Below are positions 22,541 to 29,113 of a stretch of 29,113 bases of DNA, piece after piece; the stretch's first letter is position 1; each line of letters starts with the position of its first letter. The notes beneath the pieces were generated by a model. The model did not search any database and was not told the origin of the DNA. It saw nothing but the letters and a program-made list of their open reading frames with translations. The DNA lies in the NCBI GenBank assembly GCA_041671425.1, contig JBAZBO010000002.1:1-29113 (forward strand). The letters run 5' to 3'. The translations under genes were made by a program, and so were the position numbers. Origin of the DNA: JBAZBO01 sp041671425 (GTDB lineage: Bacteria > Patescibacteriota > WWE3 > UBA101185 > UBA10185).

Positions 22541-23902
22541 ATGGAGAAAAACACTAGCACTGTAAGATGGAGCGCAATATTTTTTTCAGTGCTCCTTTTT
22601 GTAGCCTCATTTATTATCCAATCTTCAACCAGAGTTACTTACGCAGGCCCAAAAGAATGGGTGTTCAAGTTAGTAAGTAAGGTGGTTCCAGAGGTTGATA
22701 TTACAAGGACTGTCCAAAACATGGTTATAGAGACTGCTACAGGAGTACCTCTTTCATTAGCTACTCAAAGAAATGCTGATGAGATTTTCTCCTGCGGTGT
22801 GCTGGCAAAAATAGATGCAACAGATCGTGACACAGTACAAGCAGAGCTTGTAGCTGCGGGGATGCCATCAGACCAGATTCCCAAAGAGCTAGATAAAGCA
22901 GAAGCTATGCGCGGTACTACCGTGTGTGATTTTAGGGCGACAGATATGGCCTCTAGGAATGGTGGCAGCCTGTTCGCTTTTGGTACCCTTCTGGAAAATA
23001 CTGTGGATAAGGGTGTCACACCGGTAAATTTGGCAGTGTACTTCAAAGATATTGCTAGGAGGACACCCATACTTAGGGATACGGCCTATGCTGCTACTGG
23101 ATATGGTTTTGTTGGTGAAGAGGCCGCTTTGGTTGTTTGGAAGATCATGAGGAATCTTGCTTACGGGATTGTTTCAGTGTCTATGATAATTGTGGGAATA
23201 ATGATAATGATGAGGAGGAAGATTAATCCTCAAACTGTAGTAACCGTTCAGAGTGCGCTGCCAAGATTGATCATGGTATTGGTATTGATAACATTTAGTT
23301 TCCCTATTGGTGCGACCATAGCTGCTATGGTAGGTCCTGCGATGCGTGTGTCCAAGAGCATATTTGAGATTTCAGGTATGGATGTGCTGGCGGCGGGTGC
23401 TACGAATCTTCCAATGATACTTGTAATGTGGTTGGCAGGCGTGCTGATAGTTCATAGTGGAATAACGGGGTTGATAGTCGCCGTTTTTTTGCTGATAATG
23501 ATGCTTATATTTTGGGTCATTGTGTATATCAAGATGTTAATGTGCTTTTTCAGGATTATCTTTCATACGGTAACCGCTCCTCTTACTTTCGCTATGGGAG
23601 CAATCCCTGGGAAAGAAGATACTATTGGCAATTGGTTTAAAGGTGTTGCTGCAGAGGTTGTTGCTGTGGGTGCCATGTTCTTTATGATGCGTCTCGCCAC
23701 TTTCGTAGGAGCTATATCTCTTACTGGTGCTTTTAACAAACCTACTCCTTTGCAATACGCTGCCGGAGGTTTTGTACTTTCCGATATACTTACTCTTTGT
23801 TTAGCTCCTGTAGTTATGTTGATGATTATGGGATCGGCGATAAAAATGCCTATCACCGTTAAAGGTTGGATACTGGGTGATGCCGCCAAGAAGAGACGAT
23901 AA
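22541..23902 (+). CDS. VirB6/TrbL-like type IV secretion inner-membrane protein
   Basis: This 453-residue protein has an N-terminal signal-anchor (about 10-35) and an outside segment of about 170 residues with two Cys (85 and 128). Six to eight hydrophobic segments follow from about 205 on. The short basic loop MMRRKINPQTVVTVQSALPRL after the first core helix and the run of long helices resemble VirB6/TrbL channel components, as seen in Patescibacteria. VirB6 helps form the inner-membrane DNA or protein translocation channel. Its neighbours are pilin-like subunits and a wall-hydrolase-like protein, as expected, but no VirB4 or VirD4 ATPase lies in the window. Confidence 0.75.
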   Translation: MEKNTSTVRWSAIFFSVLLFVASFIIQSSTRVTYAGPKEWVFKLVSKVVPEVDITRTVQNMVIETATGVPLSLATQRNADEIFSCGVLAKIDATDRDTVQAELVAAGMPSDQIPKELDKAEAMRGTTVCDFRATDMASRNGGSLFAFGTLLENTVDKGVTPVNLAVYFKDIARRTPILRDTAYAATGYGFVGEEAALVVWKIMRNLAYGIVSVSMIIVGIMIMMRRKINPQTVVTVQSALPRLIMVLVLITFSFPIGATIAAMVGPAMRVSKSIFEISGMDVLAAGATNLPMILVMWLAGVLIVHSGITGLIVAVFLLIMMLIFWVIVYIKMLMCFFRIIFHTVTAPLTFAMGAIPGKEDTIGNWFKGVAAEVVAVGAMFFMMRLATFVGAISLTGAFNKPTPLQYAAGGFVLSDILTLCLAPVVMLMIMGSAIKMPITVKGWILGDAAKKRR

Positions 23903-23921
23903 ACCCCCTCCTATTTATTCG

Positions 23922-23930
23922 TGCTAAAAT
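23922..23930 (+). promoter_or_regulatory. Extended -10 promoter of the pgk operon (leaderless)
   Basis: TGCTAAAAT is an extended -10 element ending exactly 6 bases before the GTG start at 23937. No ribosome site is present, and the gap from the VirB6-like stop is only 34 bases. Confidence 0.6.
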
Positions 23931-23936
23931 CATAAA

Positions 23937-24896
23937 GTGAAAATTTTGAGCCAAGCTAGTCTAGTGTCCGGATCCAGAGCCTTGGTAAGATGTGACCTGG
24001 ATGTGCCATTGAACGAATCCGGTCAGGTGTCTGAGACGTTCAGACTGGATGCTTCCATTCCAACTTTGAAATTTTTGATGGATCATGAGGTGTTTCCTGT
24101 GATAATGGGCCACATGGGAAGACCCGAAGGGGCTTACAAGGAAGAACTAAGTACTAAGCAGCTCATCCCCTACTTTGAAAACACCTTGGGCAAAGGTAAA
24201 TTTGAACTTTTGGAAAATCTTAGGTTTGATAAAAGAGAAGAAGAAAATGATCTTGAGTTTGCAAAAGAATTAGCCGGAAAGGCGGATTTTTATGTCAATG
24301 AAAGTTTTGCCACATGCCACAGAAAAGCAGCCTCTATAACAGGTGTTGCGGCAATTCTGCCTGCTTATGCGGGTTTGAGGCTGGAGCAGGAAGTGGCTAC
24401 GTTAAGTAAGATTATGGTGGAGCCAGAAAGACCTTTTGTGGCTATTGTGGGGGGTGTAAAGATAGAATCAAAAAAGCCGGTCATCTCTAAATTCTTAGAA
24501 GTATGTGATCACGTTTTGGTGGGAGGAAAGATAGGCATGGAGTGGACGGATCTTGTACCTGAGAATCTGTTTCTTCCCATAGACTATGCTGAAGATTCCA
24601 AGGACATTGGTGATAATACTATTGCTAAGTTCAAGGAAGTCCTTAGCTCCGCAAAGTCAGTCATATGGTCCGGCCCCTTGGGTTACTGTGAGGGTGGTTT
24701 TGACAAAGGAACAAAAGAAGTGGCACAGGCGGTCATAGATTCGGGTGCACATTCGATAATAGGGGGAGGAGACACTGTAGCCACGATGAATACCTTAGGT
24801 TGTCTTGCCAAGTTTGATTTTGCTTCCACAGGCGGAGGTGCTATGCTTCAGTTCTTGGTGGAAGGTACCCTACCCGGTATTGAAGCCCTAAACTAA
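23937..24896 (+). CDS. pgk: Phosphoglycerate kinase, compact form
   Basis: This 319-residue protein clearly belongs to the PGK family: LVRCDLDVPLNE (substrate Asp region), LMDHEVFPVIMGHMGRPEG, LLENLRFDKREEEND, NESFATCHRKAAS, IWSGPLGYCEGGFDKGT, GGGDTVAT and the ending STGGGAMLQFLVEG. It interconverts 1,3-bisphosphoglycerate plus ADP and 3-phosphoglycerate plus ATP. Usual PGKs have about 390-400 residues. The missing part lies mainly in the first half of the C-terminal nucleotide domain (after LVGGKIGMEW) and the end of the N-domain. The start is a GTG, supported by the leaderless promoter. It heads the operon with a ferredoxin, an AOR-like protein and tpiA. Confidence 0.93.
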   Translation: MKILSQASLVSGSRALVRCDLDVPLNESGQVSETFRLDASIPTLKFLMDHEVFPVIMGHMGRPEGAYKEELSTKQLIPYFENTLGKGKFELLENLRFDKREEENDLEFAKELAGKADFYVNESFATCHRKAASITGVAAILPAYAGLRLEQEVATLSKIMVEPERPFVAIVGGVKIESKKPVISKFLEVCDHVLVGGKIGMEWTDLVPENLFLPIDYAEDSKDIGDNTIAKFKEVLSSAKSVIWSGPLGYCEGGFDKGTKEVAQAVIDSGAHSIIGGGDTVATMNTLGCLAKFDFASTGGGAMLQFLVEGTLPGIEALN

Positions 24897-24897
24897 T

Positions 24898-25152
24898 ATG
24901 ACCAAAGTTTTGAAGATGAAATTCCCAAAGGAGTGCAATGGATGTGAGCTTTGCGTAATGGAAGTCCAGAGGCAGATGGGCAAAGGCGGCCTTGATGGTT
25001 CTTTGATAAGAGTACTTAGAGATGAAAAAGGTCTATCTATAGATCTGGATCCACGGGTAAATGACCTTGAGATAGAGAAAGTTATTAAGATCTGTCCCAA
25101 GGCTGGGTTTGTGATAGAAGAAAAGGAGTACGAGGGTGAACTTCTTAGCTAG
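24898..25152 (+). CDS. Single-cluster [4Fe-4S] ferredoxin-like protein
   Basis: This 84-residue protein has CNGCELC (Cys13, 16, 19) and a distant CP (Cys66-Pro67), the ligand set for one [4Fe-4S] cluster. It is acidic in its second half. Similar small ferredoxins are the electron acceptors or small subunits of aldehyde:ferredoxin oxidoreductase-type enzymes. Its 3' end overlaps the AOR-like gene by 17 bases, strongly suggesting that the two products work together. One base separates it from the pgk stop. Confidence 0.85.
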   Translation: MTKVLKMKFPKECNGCELCVMEVQRQMGKGGLDGSLIRVLRDEKGLSIDLDPRVNDLEIEKVIKICPKAGFVIEEKEYEGELLS

Positions 25153-25978
25153 GAAGGTATTGCTGATCAACCTTTCTGATTCCACTTCTGATGTAAAATC
25201 CTTTACTGACCTGAATGAGTATCTGGGGGGCTTTGCCTTGGGGTTGAAATTGTATGAAATGTATCAGGATAAGGATCCTGTTATATTATCGGTAGGGCCT
25301 CTCAGCGGCCTGTTTCCGTTTGTTTCGAAAACTTCAATAGTGATGGAGAATAATGGGGCCATAGAAGATATCTACTTGGGGGGTTCCTTTTCTTCACGCC
25401 TAGCCTCCTCAGGTGTGGATTCCATAATCCTTCTAGGCAGATCCAAATCCCCCACTCTCTTGGAAATATTCAATGATAAAACTTCTTTTTTAACGGAAAA
25501 CATTTATGAGACAAATTCCTTGGGTCTTCCAGGTAAAAGAAGCGTTTTAAGTGTAATAAACAGACTAGATCTTTTGGACAATTACTTTGTTACAAAGGAC
25601 AACCTGCTTGGTAAGAAACTGGCCTCCAAGAACGTCACAGGGATTGTTTTGACAGGATCCTTGGCTTTTGACATCCCAGATCTAGAGGGCTATTCGGCTT
25701 TGTACGCTGAGGTCTTGAAAAGGGCAGGTGAGCTTGAAGTGACTATGGGGTCAAGTCCCTCCTGCTCGGGATGCCCCCTTGGCTGTGGAAGTTCCAAAGT
25801 AGGTGAGATGGGAGGAAATATCCTGGCTCATTGTCTAGTTTCGTGTGAGTATGCCAAAAAGATATACTCTGATGTTAATATAGTGTTTTCATGCCTAAAT
25901 GTTTTAGGATATGATTATAAGCACGAGGACTTGGAGAAGGTTCCCGGATTAGTTGATACTCTGCTAAATAATATATGA
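25136..25978 (+). CDS. Truncated aldehyde:ferredoxin oxidoreductase-like protein (AOR/GAPOR family N-terminal half)
   Basis: This 280-residue protein has the landmarks of the AOR N-terminal domain in order: the R-x-L-x-x-N-L-S opening, YLGGFALGLKLYE (29-41), GPLSG (54-58), YLGGSFSSRLASSGVDSIILLG (80-101), and LLGKKLASKNVTGIVLTG (157-174), which matches the usual GAVMGSKNLKA region. CSGCPLGC (Cys210, 213, 217) then matches three of the four [4Fe-4S] ligands. Full enzymes have about 600 residues; this one stops about 60 residues after the Cys motif and lacks most of the tungstopterin-binding domains 2 and 3. The GTG start has AAGGAG 7 bases upstream, and its stop overlaps tpiA by 4 nt, so the short length is real and not a frameshift. 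The substrate is unknown. Confidence 0.82.
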   Translation: MNFLARKVLLINLSDSTSDVKSFTDLNEYLGGFALGLKLYEMYQDKDPVILSVGPLSGLFPFVSKTSIVMENNGAIEDIYLGGSFSSRLASSGVDSIILLGRSKSPTLLEIFNDKTSFLTENIYETNSLGLPGKRSVLSVINRLDLLDNYFVTKDNLLGKKLASKNVTGIVLTGSLAFDIPDLEGYSALYAEVLKRAGELEVTMGSSPSCSGCPLGCGSSKVGEMGGNILAHCLVSCEYAKKIYSDVNIVFSCLNVLGYDYKHEDLEKVPGLVDTLLNNI

Positions 25979-26652
25979 CCGAAAGATACATAGTAGCAAA
26001 CTGGAAAATGAACATGAGCTTGGCAGATTTGAATAAGTGGTTTGATAATTTTGTTAAAGCATACTGTGAATGCGACACCTTGGTTCTAAGAACTATAGTT
26101 GCCCCTTCTACAGTCTTTCTTTCTGTAGCCTCTTTGCGAGCGGCCAAGAATATCGAGCTTGCTTCACAGGACATTTCTTTGTCTGAAAAAGGAGCTCATA
26201 CCGGTGAGTCTGGGGCTTTTCAGATAAAAGAATATGTAAAGTACGGCATTATTGGGCACAGCGAGAGAAAAGAGGAGAAAGAGACCGTTTTGAGAAAGAG
26301 GGACCTCTGTCTTGAGAATGGTATTAAGCCAATTGTATGTTTCATAGATCCTGAAGAGGTTGGTGATTATTACAAAGATGGTGTGATGCTAGCCTGGGAG
26401 GATCCAGAGAACATCTCATCAAACGGTAGCCTCAACCCAAAGGATCCCAAGGATATAGAGACAACAGTCAAAAATATGAAATCAGTACTTCCTGAAGGTG
26501 CAGTTATAATATACGGAGGCTCCGTCAGCAGTGGAAACATTGGAGATCTGGTGAAGATTTCAGAACTTGACGGGGTTTTGGTGGGAAGCTCCAGTCTTGA
26601 CCCCTTGGCTTTTTTAGATATCATAAGGGCCTATGAAATATATGAACCTTAA
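25975..26652 (+). CDS. tpiA: Triosephosphate isomerase, short form with unusual loop 6
   Basis: This 225-residue TIM barrel has the catalytic Asn9 and Lys11 (VANWKMN), His95 (IIGHSE) and Glu142 (LAWEDPE), plus the phosphate-binding YGGSVSSGN and GVLVGSSSLD. It interconverts dihydroxyacetone phosphate and glyceraldehyde 3-phosphate. It is shorter than the usual ~250 residues. The mobile lid after the catalytic Glu reads EDPENISSNG instead of the bacterial EPVWAIGTG; as I recall, archaeal enzymes have EPPELIGTG, which is closer in shape. It overlaps the AOR-like gene by 4 nt and the LCP gene by 20. Confidence 0.92.
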   Translation: MTERYIVANWKMNMSLADLNKWFDNFVKAYCECDTLVLRTIVAPSTVFLSVASLRAAKNIELASQDISLSEKGAHTGESGAFQIKEYVKYGIIGHSERKEEKETVLRKRDLCLENGIKPIVCFIDPEEVGDYYKDGVMLAWEDPENISSNGSLNPKDPKDIETTVKNMKSVLPEGAVIIYGGSVSSGNIGDLVKISELDGVLVGSSSLDPLAFLDIIRAYEIYEP

Positions 26653-27679
26653 GACAACGGGTGTTCCGGTTGTGACACCCAGACCCGCCAAGAAGAAAAC
26701 GGGCAAATTCATTGTCTTGGGTGTTTCTATTGTTATGGTAGCTGTTGTGATGGGGTTCTTTGGGGATAAGGTTATGGCTGTATTCAACCCAATTTCGGTA
26801 GTAGCTAGCATCTCCCCTGTGGATCTTAAGGCAACAGATGGTAGGATCAATGTTCTGCTCCTGGGGTCCGACAAAAGATCTGTGGGACCGGTAGCATCTG
26901 TTCTGACTGATACTATTTTGGTAGCCTCCATAGGTAAGATAGATAAAAATATAGTACTGATCTCAGTTCCCAGAGACCTGTGGGTGGATGGTTATCAGGA
27001 TAAGATAAACGCGGCCTATTCCATTGGTGGTATCGAAGGGACCAAAGAAGCAGTGTCCAATTTCCTAGACATACCGATCCATTATTACTTGATAGTGAAT
27101 TTTGACCTTTTTAAGAATGTCATAAATGTTCTTGGAGGTGTAGATGTAGATATTGAGAGGGATTTTGAAGACACAAGATACCCGGTTGAGGGTAAAGAAG
27201 ATGCCCCACTTGAAGAGAGGTATGAACATATCAGCTTCAAAGCCGGTATGCAGACTCTTGATGGAGATACAGCGTTGAAATATGTCCGTTCCCGCCACGG
27301 GAATAACGGGGAGGGTACAGATTTTGCCAGATCAAAAAGACAGCAGAAGGTTATTATGGCTATAAAAGAAAAGTTCCTATCTATAGAGACCCTGGTAAAT
27401 CCCGTGAAGTTGAAGGATCTGTATACACAATATGCCCAGAATGTGGAAACTGATATAGACTTTGGTACCATTCAGCAGTTCTATCTTCTATCACAGCAGA
27501 TAGATTTTGAGGGTTTGAGGACCATAGTTCTTGATGATAGAAGCACTGCAAATGAAGGAGGACTTCTTTACTCCCCGGTAGATACCAGCCTTTATAGAGG
27601 CGCTTACGTCTTAATCCCTAGGACTGGTAATTTCTCTCAAGTGCACGCGTACGTTCAGAAATATCTCTTTGGAAACTGA
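26633..27679 (+). CDS. LytR-CpsA-Psr (LCP) family wall-polymer ligase
   Basis: This 348-residue protein has a basic cytoplasmic tail, one transmembrane helix (about 25-47, FIVLGVSIVMVAVVMGFFG) and an outside LCP domain: RINVLLLGSDKRS, LTDTILVAS, ISVPRDLWV, INAAYSIGG, FKAGMQTLDGDTALKYVRSRH and DFARSKRQQKVI. The arginines and aspartates that bind the polyprenyl-pyrophosphate head group are kept. LCP proteins attach glycopolymers such as teichoic acids or capsule to peptidoglycan. It starts inside tpiA (20-base overlap; a second in-frame ATG at 26642 is possible). A wall gene inside a glycolytic operon fits compact operon packing. Confidence 0.92.
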   Translation: MKYMNLKTTGVPVVTPRPAKKKTGKFIVLGVSIVMVAVVMGFFGDKVMAVFNPISVVASISPVDLKATDGRINVLLLGSDKRSVGPVASVLTDTILVASIGKIDKNIVLISVPRDLWVDGYQDKINAAYSIGGIEGTKEAVSNFLDIPIHYYLIVNFDLFKNVINVLGGVDVDIERDFEDTRYPVEGKEDAPLEERYEHISFKAGMQTLDGDTALKYVRSRHGNNGEGTDFARSKRQQKVIMAIKEKFLSIETLVNPVKLKDLYTQYAQNVETDIDFGTIQQFYLLSQQIDFEGLRTIVLDDRSTANEGGLLYSPVDTSLYRGAYVLIPRTGNFSQVHAYVQKYLFGN

Positions 27680-27682
27680 TCC

Positions 27683-28390
27683 ATGGCCCTTAAAAAGTAC
27701 AAGAAAAACCTTCCGTACTCTTACTCCTTTGGTGTCTTCACAACACTTGAGCTTCTCAAATACAGGCCAGACCGTGTTGATAAGGTAGTCATTGATCCAA
27801 AAGGTGAAAAGAACAAGGGTATACAAGAGATTGTAGATATCTGTAGGGCAAAGTACATCAAGGTAGAATATGACGCCGGCTTTGTAAGGAGACTTTCCGG
27901 TAAGGAGAACGCGTATGTGCTTGGTATTTTTAACAAATATGAAGGAAAGATCGAGAAAGGTAAGGATCACGTAGTCTTAGTAGAGCCAAGCGATACCGGA
28001 AACTTGGGTACGGTAATGCGAGCAATGTTAGGGTTTGGAGTCGAAAACCTTGCTGTTATAAGACCAGCCGTGGATGTTTTTACTCCCAAGTCTGTGCGAG
28101 CCTCGATGGGTTCGGTATTCAGACTAAATGTGGAATACTTCTATACATTCGAAGAATATGCAGAGGCTCATAAGAACACTCCTTATCTTTTTATGACTGA
28201 TGGGAAGAAACTTTTGAGCCAGATCCATTTTCAATCTCCCTACACCCTGGTTTTTGGCAATGAGGGTGAAGGTCTCCCCAAAGGGTTTGAGAAATATGGT
28301 GATACTGTGAAGATCTCTCAGTCTGAGAATATAGATTCTTTGAATTTGTCCGTTGCAGTGGGTATTGCTTTGTACCAGGCTGTAAAATGA
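27683..28390 (+). CDS. SpoU/TrmH-family RNA 2'-O-methyltransferase
   Basis: This 235-residue SPOUT enzyme shows the three SpoU motifs: PSDTGNLGTVMRAMLGFG (motif 1, with Asn and Arg), LVFGNEGEGLP (motif 2) and IDSLNLSVAVGIALYQ (motif 3). The N-terminal third is a short substrate-binding extension. It methylates a ribose 2'-OH in tRNA or rRNA using S-adenosylmethionine; the target nucleotide cannot be told from sequence alone. It starts 3 bases after the LCP stop and ends the operon, converging on tRNA-Ser with 13 bases between them and no visible terminator. Confidence 0.9.
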   Translation: MALKKYKKNLPYSYSFGVFTTLELLKYRPDRVDKVVIDPKGEKNKGIQEIVDICRAKYIKVEYDAGFVRRLSGKENAYVLGIFNKYEGKIEKGKDHVVLVEPSDTGNLGTVMRAMLGFGVENLAVIRPAVDVFTPKSVRASMGSVFRLNVEYFYTFEEYAEAHKNTPYLFMTDGKKLLSQIHFQSPYTLVFGNEGEGLPKGFEKYGDTVKISQSENIDSLNLSVAVGIALYQAVK

Positions 28391-28403
28391 AATGATAACT
28401 TCC

Positions 28404-28494
28404 TGGCGGAGGGAGAGGGATTCGAACCCTCGATGAGGTCACCCCCATACAGTCTTTCCAGGACTGCGCACTAGACCAACTATGCGATCCCTCC
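28404..28494 (-). tRNA. tRNA-Ser(GGA), CCA encoded
   Basis: Read on the minus strand, the 7-bp acceptor stem GGAGGGA/TCCCTCC, a D arm with AGTTGGTCTA, an anticodon stem CAGTC/GACTG with loop CTGGAAA (anticodon GGA, reading UCC/UCU), a long type-II variable arm and a T arm GAGGG-TTCGAAT-CCCTC form a complete 91-nt tRNA. Discriminator G and the CCA end are in the DNA (28404-28407). Confidence 0.95.
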
Positions 28495-28514
28495 AAGATG
28501 TTTTGAACTTATCG

Positions 28515-28523
28515 ATTTTATCA
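28515..28523 (-). promoter_or_regulatory. Extended -10 promoter of tRNA-Ser
   Basis: On the minus strand, TGATAAAAT lies about 20 bases before the tRNA 5' end, predicting a leader of about 14 bases. Its TGA is also the stop codon of the upstream membrane-protein gene. Confidence 0.45.
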
Positions 28524-29113
28524 CGAAACTGTCGTGTTCTCCTTTGGAGTTTGGGTCAGGGAATACCTAGGCAGCCATTTCTTAGCGCAAAATCCTATGA
28601 GATATATCGTTAACATGAGGGAACTGACGTATAGAGGCAGGAAATAATACGATGTAAAGACAAGTAATGCACACAGACCCAATAGGTGTGATTCCCTGAT
28701 TCTTGGCAGAAATAGAAAAATGCTCCAAAGTAAATACCAGGGTTGAAACCATAACGACCCGAAGATTACAGGAATTACCAAGGGAACATATACTGACTCT
28801 AAGATTTTATTCTTTGATGCATATTTAATTGCTATTATCCATGAAGTAACCACTGTTGTTACTTGTATTAAGGTGTGAGGGAGACCAATTCTGTTTAAAA
28901 TAACTGAAGGAAGTAGCCCAGCTTGTTCTAGGTTGATATTGTTGACGGTTAGAAACCCTGAGAGAAAACATCTTAGTGTATGGCAACCTTCAAGAAAAGG
29001 CACAAAGGAGAGAAGTACAACTAGAGATGAAAGAAGAATACCTTTACAGAGGACTGCCAACTTCTTTCTAAAATGCATATTTTCATCAGAGAATAAGTAA
29101 TACATCAGGGTAG
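28521..29113 (-). CDS. 3' part of a polytopic membrane protein, glycosyltransferase-like (partial)
   Basis: The frame is open from the window edge to a TGA at 28521-28523 (about 197 visible residues). It shows five or six hydrophobic segments and the motif FQPWYLLW (in SLWFQPWYLLWSIF), common in the late helices of GT-C mannosyl- or glucosyltransferases of the GT87/polyprenyl-sugar-using type. It probably glycosylates wall or lipid acceptors outside the membrane. An ATG at 29105 is internal to the open frame and need not be the start, because the codons before it are also open. No catalytic Asp loop is visible; it would lie in the missing N-terminal part. Confidence 0.6.
   Translation of the reverse strand, partial: TLMYYLFSDENMHFRKKLAVLCKGILLSSLVVLLSFVPFLEGCHTLRCFLSGFLTVNNINLEQAGLLPSVILNRIGLPHTLIQVTTVVTSWIIAIKYASKNKILESVYVPLVIPVIFGSLWFQPWYLLWSIFLFLPRIRESHLLGLCALLVFTSYYFLPLYVSSLMLTIYLIGFCAKKWLPRYSLTQTPKENTTVS

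Noticed and set aside
1..29113. UGA recoded as Gly or Trp
   Set aside because: Many genes end at TGA exactly where families end and where the next gene overlaps (murT/gatD, gatD/Wzy-like, AOR-like/tpiA), and Trp is encoded by TGG throughout.
1..29113. CRISPR arrays, insertion sequences, transposases, integrase sites or prophage genes
   Set aside because: I looked for regular repeats, transposase or integrase motifs and terminal inverted repeats and saw none; the T4SS-like locus shows no flanking repeats or integrase, and tRNA-Ser has no visible duplicated 3' end in the window.

Overview
The window looks like a scaffold from an uncultivated bacterium of the Candidate Phyla Radiation (Patescibacteria), probably near the Microgenomates, Katanobacteria or Dojkabacteria. 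The evidence is indirect. Genes are small and tightly packed. Phosphoglycerate kinase and triosephosphate isomerase are compact. There is a cluster of two-helix type IV secretion pilin-like proteins with a VirB6-like channel. MurT/GatD and an LCP protein suggest a Gram-positive-like wall. TGA behaves as a normal stop throughout, which argues against the UGA-recoding lineages (Gracilibacteria, Absconditabacteria). Two runs of exactly ten Ns (11366-11375 and 17467-17476) are scaffold gaps, each inside a gene.

Layout. (1) 1-3843 is the chromosome origin region. The classic minus-strand block rpmH-rnpA-yidD-yidC-jag diverges from plus-strand dnaA. Perfect DnaA boxes lie on both sides of dnaA, as in a bipartite oriC; dnaN does not follow dnaA. 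(2) 3844-10958 is a plus-strand run with 4-nt overlaps: murT-gatD (lipid II amidation), an O-antigen ligase-like membrane protein, an orphan sugar-binding-type lipoprotein and a stand-alone 5'-3' exonuclease. tsaD and a frameshifted comF follow, each with its own promoter. (3) 10953-16731 is a minus-strand envelope block: a phosphatase-like/beta-propeller membrane protein, a small two-helix protein, a bacterial PH-domain protein, a GT-C-like membrane protein and a SpoIID-type protein with a long coiled coil. (4) 16730-23902 is a type IV secretion-like locus: four tandem pilin-like proteins (the first with a large Cys-rich repeat ectodomain), a membrane-anchored Ig-like protein, a 995-residue protein ending in a degenerate M23 domain, and a VirB6/TrbL-like channel protein. 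(5) 23937-28390 is a glycolysis-centred operon: pgk, a one-cluster ferredoxin, a truncated aldehyde:ferredoxin oxidoreductase-like protein, tpiA, an LCP ligase and a SpoU-type methyltransferase. (6) 28404-29113 holds tRNA-Ser(GGA) and the 3' part of a membrane glycosyltransferase-like gene that runs off the window.

Two themes run across the window. First, the leading gene of most transcription units has a good -10 box whose last base is exactly 6 nt before the start codon (murT, tsaD, the SpoIID gene, the VirB6 gene, pgk) or 9-11 nt before it. These mRNAs should be leaderless or nearly so, whereas several internal genes carry clear Shine-Dalgarno sequences. Second, the genes fit an envelope and DNA-transfer theme: wall amidation and decoration (MurT/GatD, LCP, Wzy-like), wall opening (SpoIID, M23-like), a pilus or secretion channel (pilins, VirB6) and a DNA-uptake relic (ComF). 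The most unusual chemistry candidate is the ferredoxin plus half-length AOR-like pair fixed between pgk and tpiA.
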